Assembly (NCBI RefSeq): GCF_014694455.1
Contig: NZ_JAAUWT010000028.1
Coordinates: forward strand, 1-39,535
Direction: 5' to 3'
Length of the DNA: 39,535 bases
Origin: Vibrio sp. S9_S30
Lineage (GTDB): Bacteria; Pseudomonadota; Gammaproteobacteria; Enterobacterales; Vibrionaceae
Below are positions 23,580 to 31,829 of the stretch, piece by piece. The translations under genes were made by a program, and so were the position numbers. The first letter of the stretch is position 1, and each line of letters opens with the position of its first letter. The notes beneath the pieces are model-generated. The model was not told where the DNA came from. It searched no databases and saw only the letters and a program-made list of their open reading frames with translations.

Positions 23580-24689
23580 TTAAAATGCCCAGCCGTCATC
23601 AGTAATGCTAATCGCTTTGCCTTGTGCTATCGACTGTTGCGCTGCGAGTCCGATGATGACTGCTTTTAAGCCGTCTTCAACGGTGACTTCCACCTTGCCA
23701 TTTTTGGTGACCGCTTGGTGGAATTTTTGATGCTGATAGAAAGTCGACCCGTTATGGTCGCCAGCTTCGAGCAGTTCTGGGTCGACGGGAATATCGATTT
23801 CTTCCGGTCCCGATGGGGTTCTTGGGGATATCACCACTTTGGGGGTGGGCGGATTGCCAAGCTCCGTATTCCAAAAGCGGGTTGGACCAGGCACAAACGC
23901 TTCAACTTTCCCTTGGCTTCCGACCACAGAAATTTCTTCTTGATAACGTGAACCCTCGGCAAACATGCAGAGTTCTAATAGGGCGCGTTGACCATTAGCA
24001 AAATCGACAATGACATACGCGTTATCGAGGATATCAGGGGCTTCACCATTATATTGTTCATCAATATGGTTGTGGTGTTGGCTACCTGAAGCATAAACGC
24101 GAATCGCCTCACTTTGTGTTTGTAAACGCATTAAATCGAAGAAGTGGCAGCACTTCTCAACCAGTGTTCCCCCTGTATTTCGGTTAAAGCGGTTCCAGTC
24201 GCCTACTTTTTCCAAAAAGGGGAAGCGATGTTCTCGAATGCTCAGTTGGCTCACGCTGCCAGCGTGGTTGTCATTGATAAGATCGAGCAGTTTCGTAATC
24301 GGCGGCATGTAGCGGTATTCCATTGCAACCCAAAGTGGTGCAGGGTATTTCGCAACAGCAGAGCGAATTTGGTGGGCTTGTTCCAATGTCGTGACCACCG
24401 GCTTTTCAACCAATATGGGTAAGCGAGTGTGTTCGATGACCTGCAATAATTGATCTGCATGGCAGTGGTTTGGACTGGCAATCAATATGGCATCGATGTC
24501 TTGACGTTTAAGGAGTGAGTCAGTGGATGGTTCAAATATAATGGAACCGTCCAAGGCATGAATGGCTTTTCTCATGCTCTCGTCGGGTTCAAAAACAGCG
24601 GAAATACTGGCATTAGGCAATAGATGAATATTACGAATGTGCTCTTGTCCCATCATACCGCACCCAATGATGGCATAGCGAATGGTCAT
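23580..24689 (-). CDS. Gfo/Idh/MocA-family NAD(P)-dependent oxidoreductase
   Basis: A 369-residue dehydrogenase. The Rossmann motif is IIGCGMMG (7-14), the catalytic EKP triad segment lies at 95-97 (LVEKPV), and a second-domain block follows (GGTLVEKCCHFFDLMR). Typical substrates are inositols, sugars or other polyhydroxy compounds oxidised at one hydroxyl. AAGGAG precedes the ATG. It lies 64 nt after the gntR stop on the same strand with only a small hairpin between, so they are probably cotranscribed. Context links it to the TRAP and dioxygenase genes. Actual substrate unknown. Confidence 0.9.
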   Translation of the reverse strand: MTIRYAIIGCGMMGQEHIRNIHLLPNASISAVFEPDESMRKAIHALDGSIIFEPSTDSLLKRQDIDAILIASPNHCHADQLLQVIEHTRLPILVEKPVVTTLEQAHQIRSAVAKYPAPLWVAMEYRYMPPITKLLDLINDNHAGSVSQLSIREHRFPFLEKVGDWNRFNRNTGGTLVEKCCHFFDLMRLQTQSEAIRVYASGSQHHNHIDEQYNGEAPDILDNAYVIVDFANGQRALLELCMFAEGSRYQEEISVVGSQGKVEAFVPGPTRFWNTELGNPPTPKVVISPRTPSGPEEIDIPVDPELLEAGDHNGSTFYQHQKFHQAVTKNGKVEVTVEDGLKAVIIGLAAQQSIAQGKAISITDDGWAF

Positions 24690-24753
24690 ATCAACTCCTT
24701 TGAATTTTGAGGTTTTGCCTCAAGAGCATTGAGAGCCCTTAAGACAGATAATC

Positions 24754-25488
24754 TTAAGACATGCGCGAAACATAGTGGCAGGTTGCGGGGTTAAACCAAG
24801 TTCTTGAATACTCTTCAACCTTTTCGTCGTCTGACCAACTGATGCGCTCAATCCAACCGATCATTGTGTTAGGGGCAATCCCCAGTATTTCTGTTGCCCA
24901 TAAATCCGCTTGCTTAACACTAATACGGTCTTCAACACGGCTTATCCAAAAATCAAAATGTTCGCGATAGTGTCGGTAAAGGGATTCATCCAACTCATCA
25001 GGGCTGAGGGAATCGCAGTGTTCGGCACGGATCCACATTTCTTCTGCTGCAATGACCGTATTATTGAGAAATCGCTGGCGTTCAATTCGCCAAAAATAAT
25101 GCTCTTGTGACACATTGAAATGTGAAGCGACACTGGGGTTTTGTTCTTTACGCACTGTTAATGTATTGGCATGCGGCGTGCCGCCACCTTCCAGTAGCTC
25201 TAAGCGAAACAGCTGGTAAATGGCATCTTTCGGTGGGCTTTTTACATACGTACCGCTGCCCTGACGGCGCTCCAGAAGACCGTCTTGTTCTAGCAAAGTG
25301 AGTGCTTTTCTCAGGGTGCCTACCGCAACCTTTAACTCTACCGCCAATTCTGCTTCTACTGGCAGCCTTTCACCCGCCCTCCAATGTCCGGCATTGATCT
25401 CACGTATCAACAATTCACTGACTTGAACGTACTTTGGGCGCTTCTTTTGTTTGTTTTGTCCTGTGTTGGACTGAAAATCAATAGCCAT
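24754..25488 (-). CDS. GntR-family (HutC/UTRA) transcriptional regulator
   Basis: A 244-residue repressor-type regulator. The winged HTH covers about residues 19-87 (YVQVSELLIREINAGHWRAG, RLPVEAELAVELKVAVGTLR, GLLERRQGSGTYV), followed by a UTRA effector domain that binds a small molecule. It is divergent from the TRAP operon; the 329-bp gap carries two copies of a motif that also occurs twice before the dioxygenase gene. It probably represses all of these and itself until the substrate arrives. Poor Shine-Dalgarno. Confidence 0.92.
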   Translation of the reverse strand: MAIDFQSNTGQNKQKKRPKYVQVSELLIREINAGHWRAGERLPVEAELAVELKVAVGTLRKALTLLEQDGLLERRQGSGTYVKSPPKDAIYQLFRLELLEGGGTPHANTLTVRKEQNPSVASHFNVSQEHYFWRIERQRFLNNTVIAAEEMWIRAEHCDSLSPDELDESLYRHYREHFDFWISRVEDRISVKQADLWATEILGIAPNTMIGWIERISWSDDEKVEEYSRTWFNPATCHYVSRMS

Positions 25489-25553
25489 TTTTTTCTCGAA
25501 TTTTCCGAAGTGTGTAACTAGCTTGAATTAAAACAGATACTCATTTTTGCATC

Positions 25554-25577
25554 AATTCATTCACATTTGATTTACAT
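25554..25577 (+). promoter_or_regulatory. Repeated regulon motif, copy A
   Basis: Motif AATTCATTCAC, one variable base, ATTGATTTA(C/T)AT, here with ATTTGATTTACAT. It lies in the gntR / dctQ divergent gap. It matches copies at 29056-29079 and 29107-29130 at almost every position. Likely operator of the GntR regulator. Confidence 0.7.
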
Positions 25578-25618
25578 TGTGAGAATACACTGTTAGGGTA
25601 ATCTTGCAAACTAAAAAA

Positions 25619-25638
25619 ATAAATGAATTGTGAATGAA
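25619..25638 (-). promoter_or_regulatory. Repeated regulon motif, copy B (inverted)
   Basis: On the minus strand TTCATTCACAATTCATTTAT matches the motif with C for G in the middle. It is 41 bp from copy A in opposite orientation, in the same divergent gap. Confidence 0.6.
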
Positions 25639-25639
25639 A

Positions 25640-25817
25640 GTGATTTTATTCGGAGGGAAGGGCTAATTGCCAAAGGTCAAAGCGATTTTAGCCGTATAAG
25701 GCATGTTGGGTGAAATATGTGATGTTCAACCATTTTCGTATTGTTAGCTCTTCTGTTTCTAAAAATCACCTATGTGGCAGTGAATGCTGGTAATGGATTA
25801 TCGCTGGAGGAGGGTTA
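25640..25817 (+). other. Leader before dctQ
   Basis: The rest of the gntR / dctQ gap holds no gene. GGAGGAGGG directly precedes the dctQ ATG. I cannot fix a promoter with confidence. Confidence 0.4.
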
Positions 25818-26351
25818 ATGAATAAGGTATTGCATGGAAGCTTGCAGCTTCTTGAGGCGGTCAATAACCGCATGATTTGGGTGGGGCGTCAAATCGCTTG
25901 GGTTTTAGTGTTTGCAATGGTCGCCACCATTTTATTGCAGGTATTTTGTCGTTACATACTGTCGAATGCATTGCCTTGGCCAGAGGAAATGGCAAGGGCA
26001 TTGATGATATGGATGATGGCATTTGTTGCCGCTGGCGCTTACCGCACGGGAGGGTTTGTTGCCATAGAAATGCTCCACGACTTCATTCCCCGCAAGGTAG
26101 CGCAATGGCTTAAGCTTACTTTATTGATTCTCTCTGCATTGGTTCTGATCCAATTGTCTAGCTTGGGTTTGGAATTCTTTGAGCGAGGGTTTCGCACCCG
26201 TGCCGCTTCTTTTCAACTATCCCGCGCTTGGATTTACCTCGCTATGCCAGTGTGCTTCATTACCATGTTGATGGTGAATGTGGAGCTGATCCTTAAACAT
26301 ATTTTAGGTGTCAGCGTTCAATCGTCCGATACTGAAGCGGCGAGGGGGTAA
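25818..26351 (+). CDS. TRAP transporter small permease (DctQ)
   Basis: A 177-residue inner-membrane protein with four helices and the DctQ pattern: LQVFCRYILSNALPWPEEMARALMIWMMAFVAAGAYRTGG is the conserved helix 1-2 region. It forms the permease with DctM and takes substrate from DctP, driven by a sodium gradient. GGAGGAGGG lies 6 nt before the ATG. It starts the Q-M-P operon and its stop is 3 nt before dctM. Substrates of the family are carboxylates and related acids. Confidence 0.92.
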   Translation: MNKVLHGSLQLLEAVNNRMIWVGRQIAWVLVFAMVATILLQVFCRYILSNALPWPEEMARALMIWMMAFVAAGAYRTGGFVAIEMLHDFIPRKVAQWLKLTLLILSALVLIQLSSLGLEFFERGFRTRAASFQLSRAWIYLAMPVCFITMLMVNVELILKHILGVSVQSSDTEAARG

Positions 26352-26354
26352 GTC

Positions 26355-27644
26355 ATGCTGGTTCTCTTTTTGCCCTTATTTTTGGTTCTTCTTTTGATTG
26401 GGCTCCCAGTCTTTTTCGCCACTCTGTTTGCCCCTGGTACGATGCTTTTAGCCCTAGGCATGGATCGCGATTTACCTCTGTTGTTTCGAAATATCTACAA
26501 CGGTATTGATTCGTTTCCTTTAATGGCAATCCCATTTTTTATGCTGGCAGGTGAATTGATGAACCGTGGCGGTATTACCCTCCAGTTGGTTAATTTTTCT
26601 CAAGCTTTTATTGGGCATGTAAGAGGTGGGTTGGCGCATGTCAACATTATGTCGAGTATGCTCTTTGCGGGACTTTCTGGCTCTGCGGTAGCCGATACGT
26701 CTGCTTTGGGTTCTATGTTGATACCAGCCATGGAGAAGAATGGCTACTCACGTCGATTTGCGGCGGCAATTACGGCTGCCAGCTCGGTAATCGGCCCTAT
26801 TATTCCGCCATCTGGCATCATGATTATCTACGCGTACACCATGGAAGTCTCCGTTGCCGCGTTGTTTGCAGCAGGCATTGTTCCCGGAATCTTGATTGGT
26901 GTGGCGTTGATGGGGATCACGATGTTATTGGCGAAAAAGCATGATTTTCCCGTTGCCAGCCGGAAGTCAACTTGGCCGGAGCGTGGGCAAGCAACGCGCG
27001 CCGCGATTCTTCCATTAATGACCCCCGTGATTATTTTGGGTGGGATTGTAGGGGGGATATTCACCCCGACGGAAGCCTCTGCCATTGCGGTGGGGTACGC
27101 GTTATTCCTTAGCCTTTTCATGCTCAAAACGATTAATGTGAGAGATTTACCCGAGATTTTTTCTCGTTCCGCGTCGTCGTCAGCCGTGGTTCTGCTTCTC
27201 GTTGGTTCTGCATTGGCATTCAAAACGGTGGTGAGTTTGTCTCAGGCCGCAGAAGATTTGGCGGGATGGGTGTTGGCCATCAGTGATAACCCACTGATAT
27301 TATTGTTTGCCATTAACATCTTGCTATTTGTCGTAGGCATGTTTCTAGACGCTGGACCCGCCATCATCATTCTTGGCCCCATTCTCGCCCCTATTTTTAT
27401 CTCGATTGGGATAGACCCAGTGCACTTTGCCATCATCATGAGTGTGAACTTAACCGTTGGGTTGGCAACCCCACCAATGGGGCTGGTGTTATTTGTGGCT
27501 TCCAGTGTGTCTGGGGAAAGGGTGGAGTCCATTGCCAAAGGAATACTTCCATTCCTGGCTGTTGAGGTTTTGGTGATTTTTATCATCACATTTTTCCCAT
27601 CCGTTTCCATGACGGTTCCCAAATGGCTTGGATTAGTTCAATGA
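26355..27644 (+). CDS. TRAP transporter large permease (DctM)
   Basis: A 429-residue protein with about 12 helices, the ion-coupled transport subunit. Conserved segments: FPLMAIPFFMLAGELMNRGG, GLSGSAVADTSALGSMLIPAM, SSVIGPIIPPSGIMIIYA, GIFTPTEASAIAVGYALF and VNLTVGLATPPMGLVLFVASS. Length is normal for the family. It follows dctQ almost without a gap and precedes dctP by 136 bp, a spacer that contains a hairpin. Confidence 0.95.
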   Translation: MLVLFLPLFLVLLLIGLPVFFATLFAPGTMLLALGMDRDLPLLFRNIYNGIDSFPLMAIPFFMLAGELMNRGGITLQLVNFSQAFIGHVRGGLAHVNIMSSMLFAGLSGSAVADTSALGSMLIPAMEKNGYSRRFAAAITAASSVIGPIIPPSGIMIIYAYTMEVSVAALFAAGIVPGILIGVALMGITMLLAKKHDFPVASRKSTWPERGQATRAAILPLMTPVIILGGIVGGIFTPTEASAIAVGYALFLSLFMLKTINVRDLPEIFSRSASSSAVVLLLVGSALAFKTVVSLSQAAEDLAGWVLAISDNPLILLFAINILLFVVGMFLDAGPAIIILGPILAPIFISIGIDPVHFAIIMSVNLTVGLATPPMGLVLFVASSVSGERVESIAKGILPFLAVEVLVIFIITFFPSVSMTVPKWLGLVQ

Positions 27645-27666
27645 ATTTGAGGTCAGCCGGATGGGT

Positions 27667-27691
27667 GACCTTAACGTTTGACCGTAAGGTC
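27667..27691 (+). promoter_or_regulatory. Intercistronic hairpin dctM-dctP
   Basis: GACCTTA / TAAGGTC (27667-27673 with 27685-27691) forms a 7-bp stem without a T run. It could protect a separate dctP message, since binding proteins are needed in excess over permeases. Confidence 0.45.
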
Positions 27692-27780
27692 TGAAAGTGT
27701 TGCTGCTGAGGAAAGCGATAATAATAAACCCAGTACGCAATTCGTAAAATAGGAAAGTGAAACAGTCAAAAGGATAAGAA

Positions 27781-28845
27781 ATGATGAAATTTGCTAAAGC
27801 GATGGTGAACAGTCTTACTGCTCTGGTTCTTGCGTCGTCGATAACCGCTGTTCAGGCGGCCGATTTTCGATTGAGAGCCGTGGCCAACTCAAATGAGAAT
27901 GATGAAGACTATGACGGCTTGGTCGTGTTCAAAGATTTTGTGGAATCTCGCTCTAATGGAAAGATATCGGTGGATTTGTTCATTGGTACTCAATTGTGTG
28001 GCAATGGCACTGAATGTGTACAAGCACTGGAAGATGGCTCTATCGATATTTATGTTTCCACATCCGGTGGTACCGCCAACATGTTCCCTTATGTGCAAGT
28101 GCTCGATTTACCTTACATCCTATCCAGCGATCGCGTCGCTGAAAAAGTGTTAAGTGGTCCGTTTATACAGGAAATGCGCCGCGACATCTTAAAAGACTCG
28201 GGCAAGAAAGTTCGCTTGATGACCATAGGGAATACCGGTGGGTGGCGTAACTTTGCAAATACAAAACGCACGGTGAAATCCCCAGACGACATGAAAGGGT
28301 TGAAAATTCGTACCGTCGTCGCTGACTTACCTCAAGAACTGGTGAAATCTCTGGGCGCGAGCCCGACACCAATCCCATGGCCAGAGCTTTATACGTCTTT
28401 CCAAACGGGCGTTGTGGAAGGGTCTAAGAACGGTATCACCGACATTATGGGAATGAAGTTCCCAGAAGCAGGGCTAAAGTACGTCACGCTGGATGGCCAT
28501 GCCTATATGGCGGCATTGTGGTTTATGAACAACGAACACTTTAGCAAAATGCCAGAAGAGCTGCGCAAAGTCGTCGTGGATGGATTTTATGCGCTTCAAC
28601 AAGCGACATTTGCCTCACCTAAGCGCAAATCCATTAAAGCTTATCAGGATTTTTCAAAGGCGGGTGGCAAGCTGTATGTGCCTAGCCAAGCAGAGAAAGA
28701 TCAATTCAAAGAGAAAGCCCAACCAGTATACCAATGGTTTTCTAAGAACGTGAAGCAAGGCAAGAAGTACTACGAGCTGCTGGTTTCAGAAGCCAGTAAT
28801 GCGGAAAAAGCCATTGAAGAGACATACACGGCTGAATTGAAATAA
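27781..28845 (+). CDS. TRAP transporter substrate-binding protein (DctP)
   Basis: A 354-residue periplasmic protein with a signal peptide cleaved after AVQA (about residue 26). The family's carboxylate-binding Arg is R177 (MKGLKIRTV), followed by GASPTPIPWPELYTSFQTGVVEGSKNGI. AAGGA precedes the first of two adjacent ATGs. Two cysteines, C73 and C79 (LCGNGTEC), sit where most DctP proteins have none and could form a disulfide in the periplasm. It binds the substrate and feeds DctQM. Ligand unknown; an acid that the neighbouring oxidoreductase and dioxygenase can process is a fair guess. Confidence 0.94.
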   Translation: MMKFAKAMVNSLTALVLASSITAVQAADFRLRAVANSNENDEDYDGLVVFKDFVESRSNGKISVDLFIGTQLCGNGTECVQALEDGSIDIYVSTSGGTANMFPYVQVLDLPYILSSDRVAEKVLSGPFIQEMRRDILKDSGKKVRLMTIGNTGGWRNFANTKRTVKSPDDMKGLKIRTVVADLPQELVKSLGASPTPIPWPELYTSFQTGVVEGSKNGITDIMGMKFPEAGLKYVTLDGHAYMAALWFMNNEHFSKMPEELRKVVVDGFYALQQATFASPKRKSIKAYQDFSKAGGKLYVPSQAEKDQFKEKAQPVYQWFSKNVKQGKKYYELLVSEASNAEKAIEETYTAELK

Positions 28846-28855
28846 AAATACCTCG

Positions 28856-28926
28856 ACCTCTCCACCCAAGCACTTTTTCGACAGGAAGCTCGATTAAGGT
28901 TTGAATCAGGTGGAGAGGTGTTTTGT
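28856..28926 (+). terminator. Terminator-like long-loop hairpin after dctP
   Basis: ACCTCTCCACC (28856-28866) pairs perfectly with GGTGGAGAGGT (28909-28919) over 11 bp around a 42-nt loop, then GTTTTGTTTG. It is 11 nt after the dctP stop. The large loop is unusual for a plain terminator. Confidence 0.6.
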
Positions 28927-29055
28927 TTGTGTTGTGCCGATGACTGCACAAACAGCCACTCTTATAGCCAAACGCCATCGCATTACTTTGGGAACCCAAC
29001 CTTTTAATACCGAAGACACGATACGGCATATCGCGGATTTTGTGATCAGGACGTA

Positions 29056-29079
29056 AATTCATTCACAATTGATTTACAT
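29056..29079 (+). promoter_or_regulatory. Repeated regulon motif, copy C
   Basis: AATTCATTCAC-A-ATTGATTTACAT, upstream of the dioxygenase gene. 23 of 24 bases agree with copy A. Confidence 0.72.
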
Positions 29080-29106
29080 TTATAGTGAGTGTGATAGGGT
29101 GGTGAT

Positions 29107-29130
29107 AATTCATTCACTATTGATTTATAT
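29107..29130 (+). promoter_or_regulatory. Repeated regulon motif, copy D
   Basis: AATTCATTCAC-T-ATTGATTTATAT, exactly 51 bp downstream of copy C (about five helical turns) and 13 bp before the dioxygenase start codon. A repressor bound here would block transcription. Confidence 0.72.
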
Positions 29131-29143
29131 TTTGGAGAAAAGA

Positions 29144-30124
29144 ATGACTTTAAATATTGGAAATATACCTGAACAAAAAAGCGTCAAGGGGCGTGAGTTT
29201 CCTTTGGTTATTCTTCCGCCTAGCGATGCGGTGGCTTTAGAACCGACAGCGATGTTGCAATGGTTTTCTGAGGTGAAAGAGAGCATTCACGAAAAGTTGA
29301 TCGCTCATGGTGCGATATTGATGCGAGGGTTCCCTGTACAGAATGCGGATTTGTTTGAACAGCTTCTGGACCATTCGGATTACGAAAACATGCCGTACAT
29401 TGGTGGAGCCGCCCCCCGTGTCCAAGTGACGCAATCGCGAATTGTGACAGCCAACGAAGCACCCGCGAGCGAAAAAATACCGTTTCATCATGAAATGGCA
29501 CAAACGCCGAATCCACCAGGGTACATTTTCTTTTACTGCGATATTCCCTCTGAAACAGGGGGAGCGACGTCCATTCTTCATTCCTCTGAGATATGCCAAC
29601 GCGTTTTCGAGATTGCCCCTGAATTCGCTCAGAAAATCGAAGAAGAAGGCGTTCGATATGTACGTTATATGCCAGAAGTGACAGATAACTCTTCACCTAT
29701 TGGACGATCTTGGAAAGAAACCTTTCACGTAGAAACCCGAGAAGAATGCGAAGCGAAGTTGCGTGAGCATAAAATGAGTTGGCAGTGGGAAAAAGAGGGA
29801 GTATTGAAAACAGAGACCTCAATTTTGCCTGCCATTCGATTTGATCAGGAAACGCAGGAAAAAACATTCTTTAATTCTATCGTCGCTGTGTATGACGGCT
29901 GGAATGATAGTCGAAATGTTTCAACCCAAGCGGTGGTCAGCGGTACCGGAACCTTAATGGATGCGGAAGTGATGGAAAAAACCAAAACGGCAATGGATGA
30001 ACTCTGTGTCAACTTTCGTTGGGAAGCCGGGGATGTGTTGTTGATAAACAACTACACCGTTTTGCATGCTAGGCAGCCTTTTACCGGAAAAAGACGCATA
30101 TTGGCATCGGTTGCCATCAAGTAA
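29144..30124 (+). CDS. TauD/TfdA-family Fe(II)/2-oxoglutarate dioxygenase
   Basis: A 326-residue enzyme that uses iron, oxygen and 2-oxoglutarate to hydroxylate or cleave a small molecule. The iron ligands are H115 and E117 (FHHEMAQ) and H308 (TVLHARQPF), with R317/R318 for 2-oxoglutarate. Glu instead of Asp in the HxE motif is the variant of the clavaminate synthase-like branch, so it is not TauD proper. The start is ATG 29144 with GGAGA upstream; the longer frame from 29069 would translate through operator copy D. It is probably co-regulated with the GntR/TRAP genes. Substrate unknown. Confidence 0.88.
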   Translation: MTLNIGNIPEQKSVKGREFPLVILPPSDAVALEPTAMLQWFSEVKESIHEKLIAHGAILMRGFPVQNADLFEQLLDHSDYENMPYIGGAAPRVQVTQSRIVTANEAPASEKIPFHHEMAQTPNPPGYIFFYCDIPSETGGATSILHSSEICQRVFEIAPEFAQKIEEEGVRYVRYMPEVTDNSSPIGRSWKETFHVETREECEAKLREHKMSWQWEKEGVLKTETSILPAIRFDQETQEKTFFNSIVAVYDGWNDSRNVSTQAVVSGTGTLMDAEVMEKTKTAMDELCVNFRWEAGDVLLINNYTVLHARQPFTGKRRILASVAIK

Positions 30125-30154
30125 CCCGTTATGCGCTCGCCGAATACATGGAAC

Positions 30155-30185
30155 AAAAAGGAAGCCTCGCATAATGCGAGGCTTC
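30155..30185 (-). terminator. Terminator of the rhlB-gppA unit
   Basis: GAAGCCTCGC / GCGAGGCTTC (30161-30170 with 30176-30185), a perfect 10-bp stem. On the minus strand it is followed by CTTTTTG, so it ends gppA. It may also stop read-through from the dioxygenase gene. Confidence 0.85.
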
Positions 30186-30317
30186 GTCGATTTAATCGGT
30201 TCTAAGAAATCAATAGGCTCTAAGAAAGTATATAAAATACAGTGTCTATTCCCTTCAATGCGTTATGCTGTTTTCTACCCCAAATGGAGATTAAGACAAA
30301 ATGGAGATGAATAAAAG

Positions 30318-31811
30318 TTAGCACGCTTTGAGTATCAGCGGCCACCCCATATCGGATTGTCTATTGGCTTCAATTTCTAGCTCAGCTCTGGTGAGAGGGT
30401 TACGTTCTAACCACTGCTCATCGACGCACAGTTCCAGCCTGTCTCCCTCTGCATTTAATGTTACTTTCGGTTGAAGTTTGGGGCATCGTCTGTGTGTCAG
30501 CAATACGGCTAACCTGAGTAATCTCAGAACGCGTTTGGCACTTTGACCCGACAACGCATGCTGCTCTGGTAAGGAGCTGATCTGTTCTCGGTATCGCCTT
30601 GCGAGCTCTGCCAGCAAATGCTTTTGCGCGCGAGTATAACCCGGTAAATCTAGGTGTTGTAGTAAGTACGCACTATGCGCTCCACCGCATTTGTAGTCGA
30701 TAGTCAGCCCAACTTCATGAAGCTTAGCGACAGAGGATAATAGGTACTGGGCTTGTGGTTCAGCAATCCAATGTTCACCACCACATTGCACGAGGAGTTG
30801 ATTGGCTGAATCGGCCACTAATTCCCCATATTCGGCATCAAGTTGGTAACGAGCTTGCACGCTTGCAATGGTTCTGGCTCGAATGTCGTCTTGACGCATT
30901 TCTGCCATCATTTCGTACACCATACCTTCGCGTAGCGCTCCGCCTGCTAGGGTCATGGAGTCTATTTCTAAAAGCTCAAAGATGGCGATCAAGATTGATA
31001 AGCCACTTGGAAAAACCAATGCGCGTTCCAGTGTTAGACCATCAATATCCAGTTCTTCTAGGTGATCCGCCAGCATGGCTTGCTTTTGTAGGCGTTTCAA
31101 TTTGGCATGAGTGATCACTTCATCCATGCCTTGTGCCAACATGATTTCTTGGAGTGCTTGTACGGTACCGCTTGCCCCTACGCATACGTCCCAGCCGATG
31201 TCTTTGTACTGCTCTAGAATCGGTGCCAGGGTCTTTTTGGCGGCTTCAATGGCGGTATTGAAATTGGTCATGGTTAAGTGCCGGTCTTTAAAATGCTGCT
31301 CAAGCCAAGTGACACACCCCATTTTCAAGCTGGTTAGCGCTTTTGTATCAAAACCTTCACCAATAATCAGCTCCGTACTCGCTCCACCAATATCAACGAC
31401 TAATCGGTGGCCCAAACCGCCAGAAGTGTGAGCCACTCCTTTGTAGATCGTGGCGGCTTCTTCTTCACCAGAAATGACATTGATGTCGTAACCCAAAATA
31501 TCATTCGCCTTTGCTAAGAAAACATCCACATTTGTTGCGGTGCGCAATGTCGCGGTTCCAACGATGCGTATGTTTTCCGGCGAGATATCTTGCAGCCTTT
31601 CTGCAAATAAGCTGAGACAATCCCACCCTCGCTGCATGGCTTCAGTGCTAAGCTTATTTTCCTTATCTAACCCAGCAGCTAAACGCACTTTGCGTTTGAT
31701 TTTTGCCATGGTTTGAACGCTGCCTTCGATATGACGCACAACGAGCATATGAAAACTGTTCGACCCGAGGTCGATGGCAGCGTAAAGCGGCGAAGTAGCT
31801 GAATGACTCAT
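30318..31811 (-). CDS. gppA: Exopolyphosphatase / pppGpp phosphatase GppA
   Basis: A 497-residue member of the Ppx/GppA family. The N-terminal actin-like fold shows AAIDLGSNSFHMLV (11-24), the phosphate loop VVDIGGASTELIIG and SGEEEA with the catalytic Glu; the C-terminal helical HD-like domain follows (about 310-490). It hydrolyses pppGpp to ppGpp and polyphosphate ends. Position directly downstream of rhlB, as in E. coli, favours GppA over Ppx. Only 18 bp separate the two, so they are cotranscribed. It connects to the stringent response. Confidence 0.93.
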   Translation of the reverse strand: MSHSATSPLYAAIDLGSNSFHMLVVRHIEGSVQTMAKIKRKVRLAAGLDKENKLSTEAMQRGWDCLSLFAERLQDISPENIRIVGTATLRTATNVDVFLAKANDILGYDINVISGEEEAATIYKGVAHTSGGLGHRLVVDIGGASTELIIGEGFDTKALTSLKMGCVTWLEQHFKDRHLTMTNFNTAIEAAKKTLAPILEQYKDIGWDVCVGASGTVQALQEIMLAQGMDEVITHAKLKRLQKQAMLADHLEELDIDGLTLERALVFPSGLSILIAIFELLEIDSMTLAGGALREGMVYEMMAEMRQDDIRARTIASVQARYQLDAEYGELVADSANQLLVQCGGEHWIAEPQAQYLLSSVAKLHEVGLTIDYKCGGAHSAYLLQHLDLPGYTRAQKHLLAELARRYREQISSLPEQHALSGQSAKRVLRLLRLAVLLTHRRCPKLQPKVTLNAEGDRLELCVDEQWLERNPLTRAELEIEANRQSDMGWPLILKAC

Positions 31812-31829
31812 AAATATTTGCTGTGTTCC

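Noticed and set aside
28940..29056. 38-codon open frame between dctP and the dioxygenase
   Set aside because: Weak ribosome site, no similarity, and it ends at the first base of a regulatory motif. Possibly chance.
29069..29143. Longer N terminus for the dioxygenase
   Set aside because: It would translate through operator copy D and ignores the GGAGA site before ATG 29144.
29712..29730. parS-like TTTCACGTAGAAAC inside the dioxygenase gene
   Set aside because: An extra base destroys the palindrome and the ends do not match the consensus.
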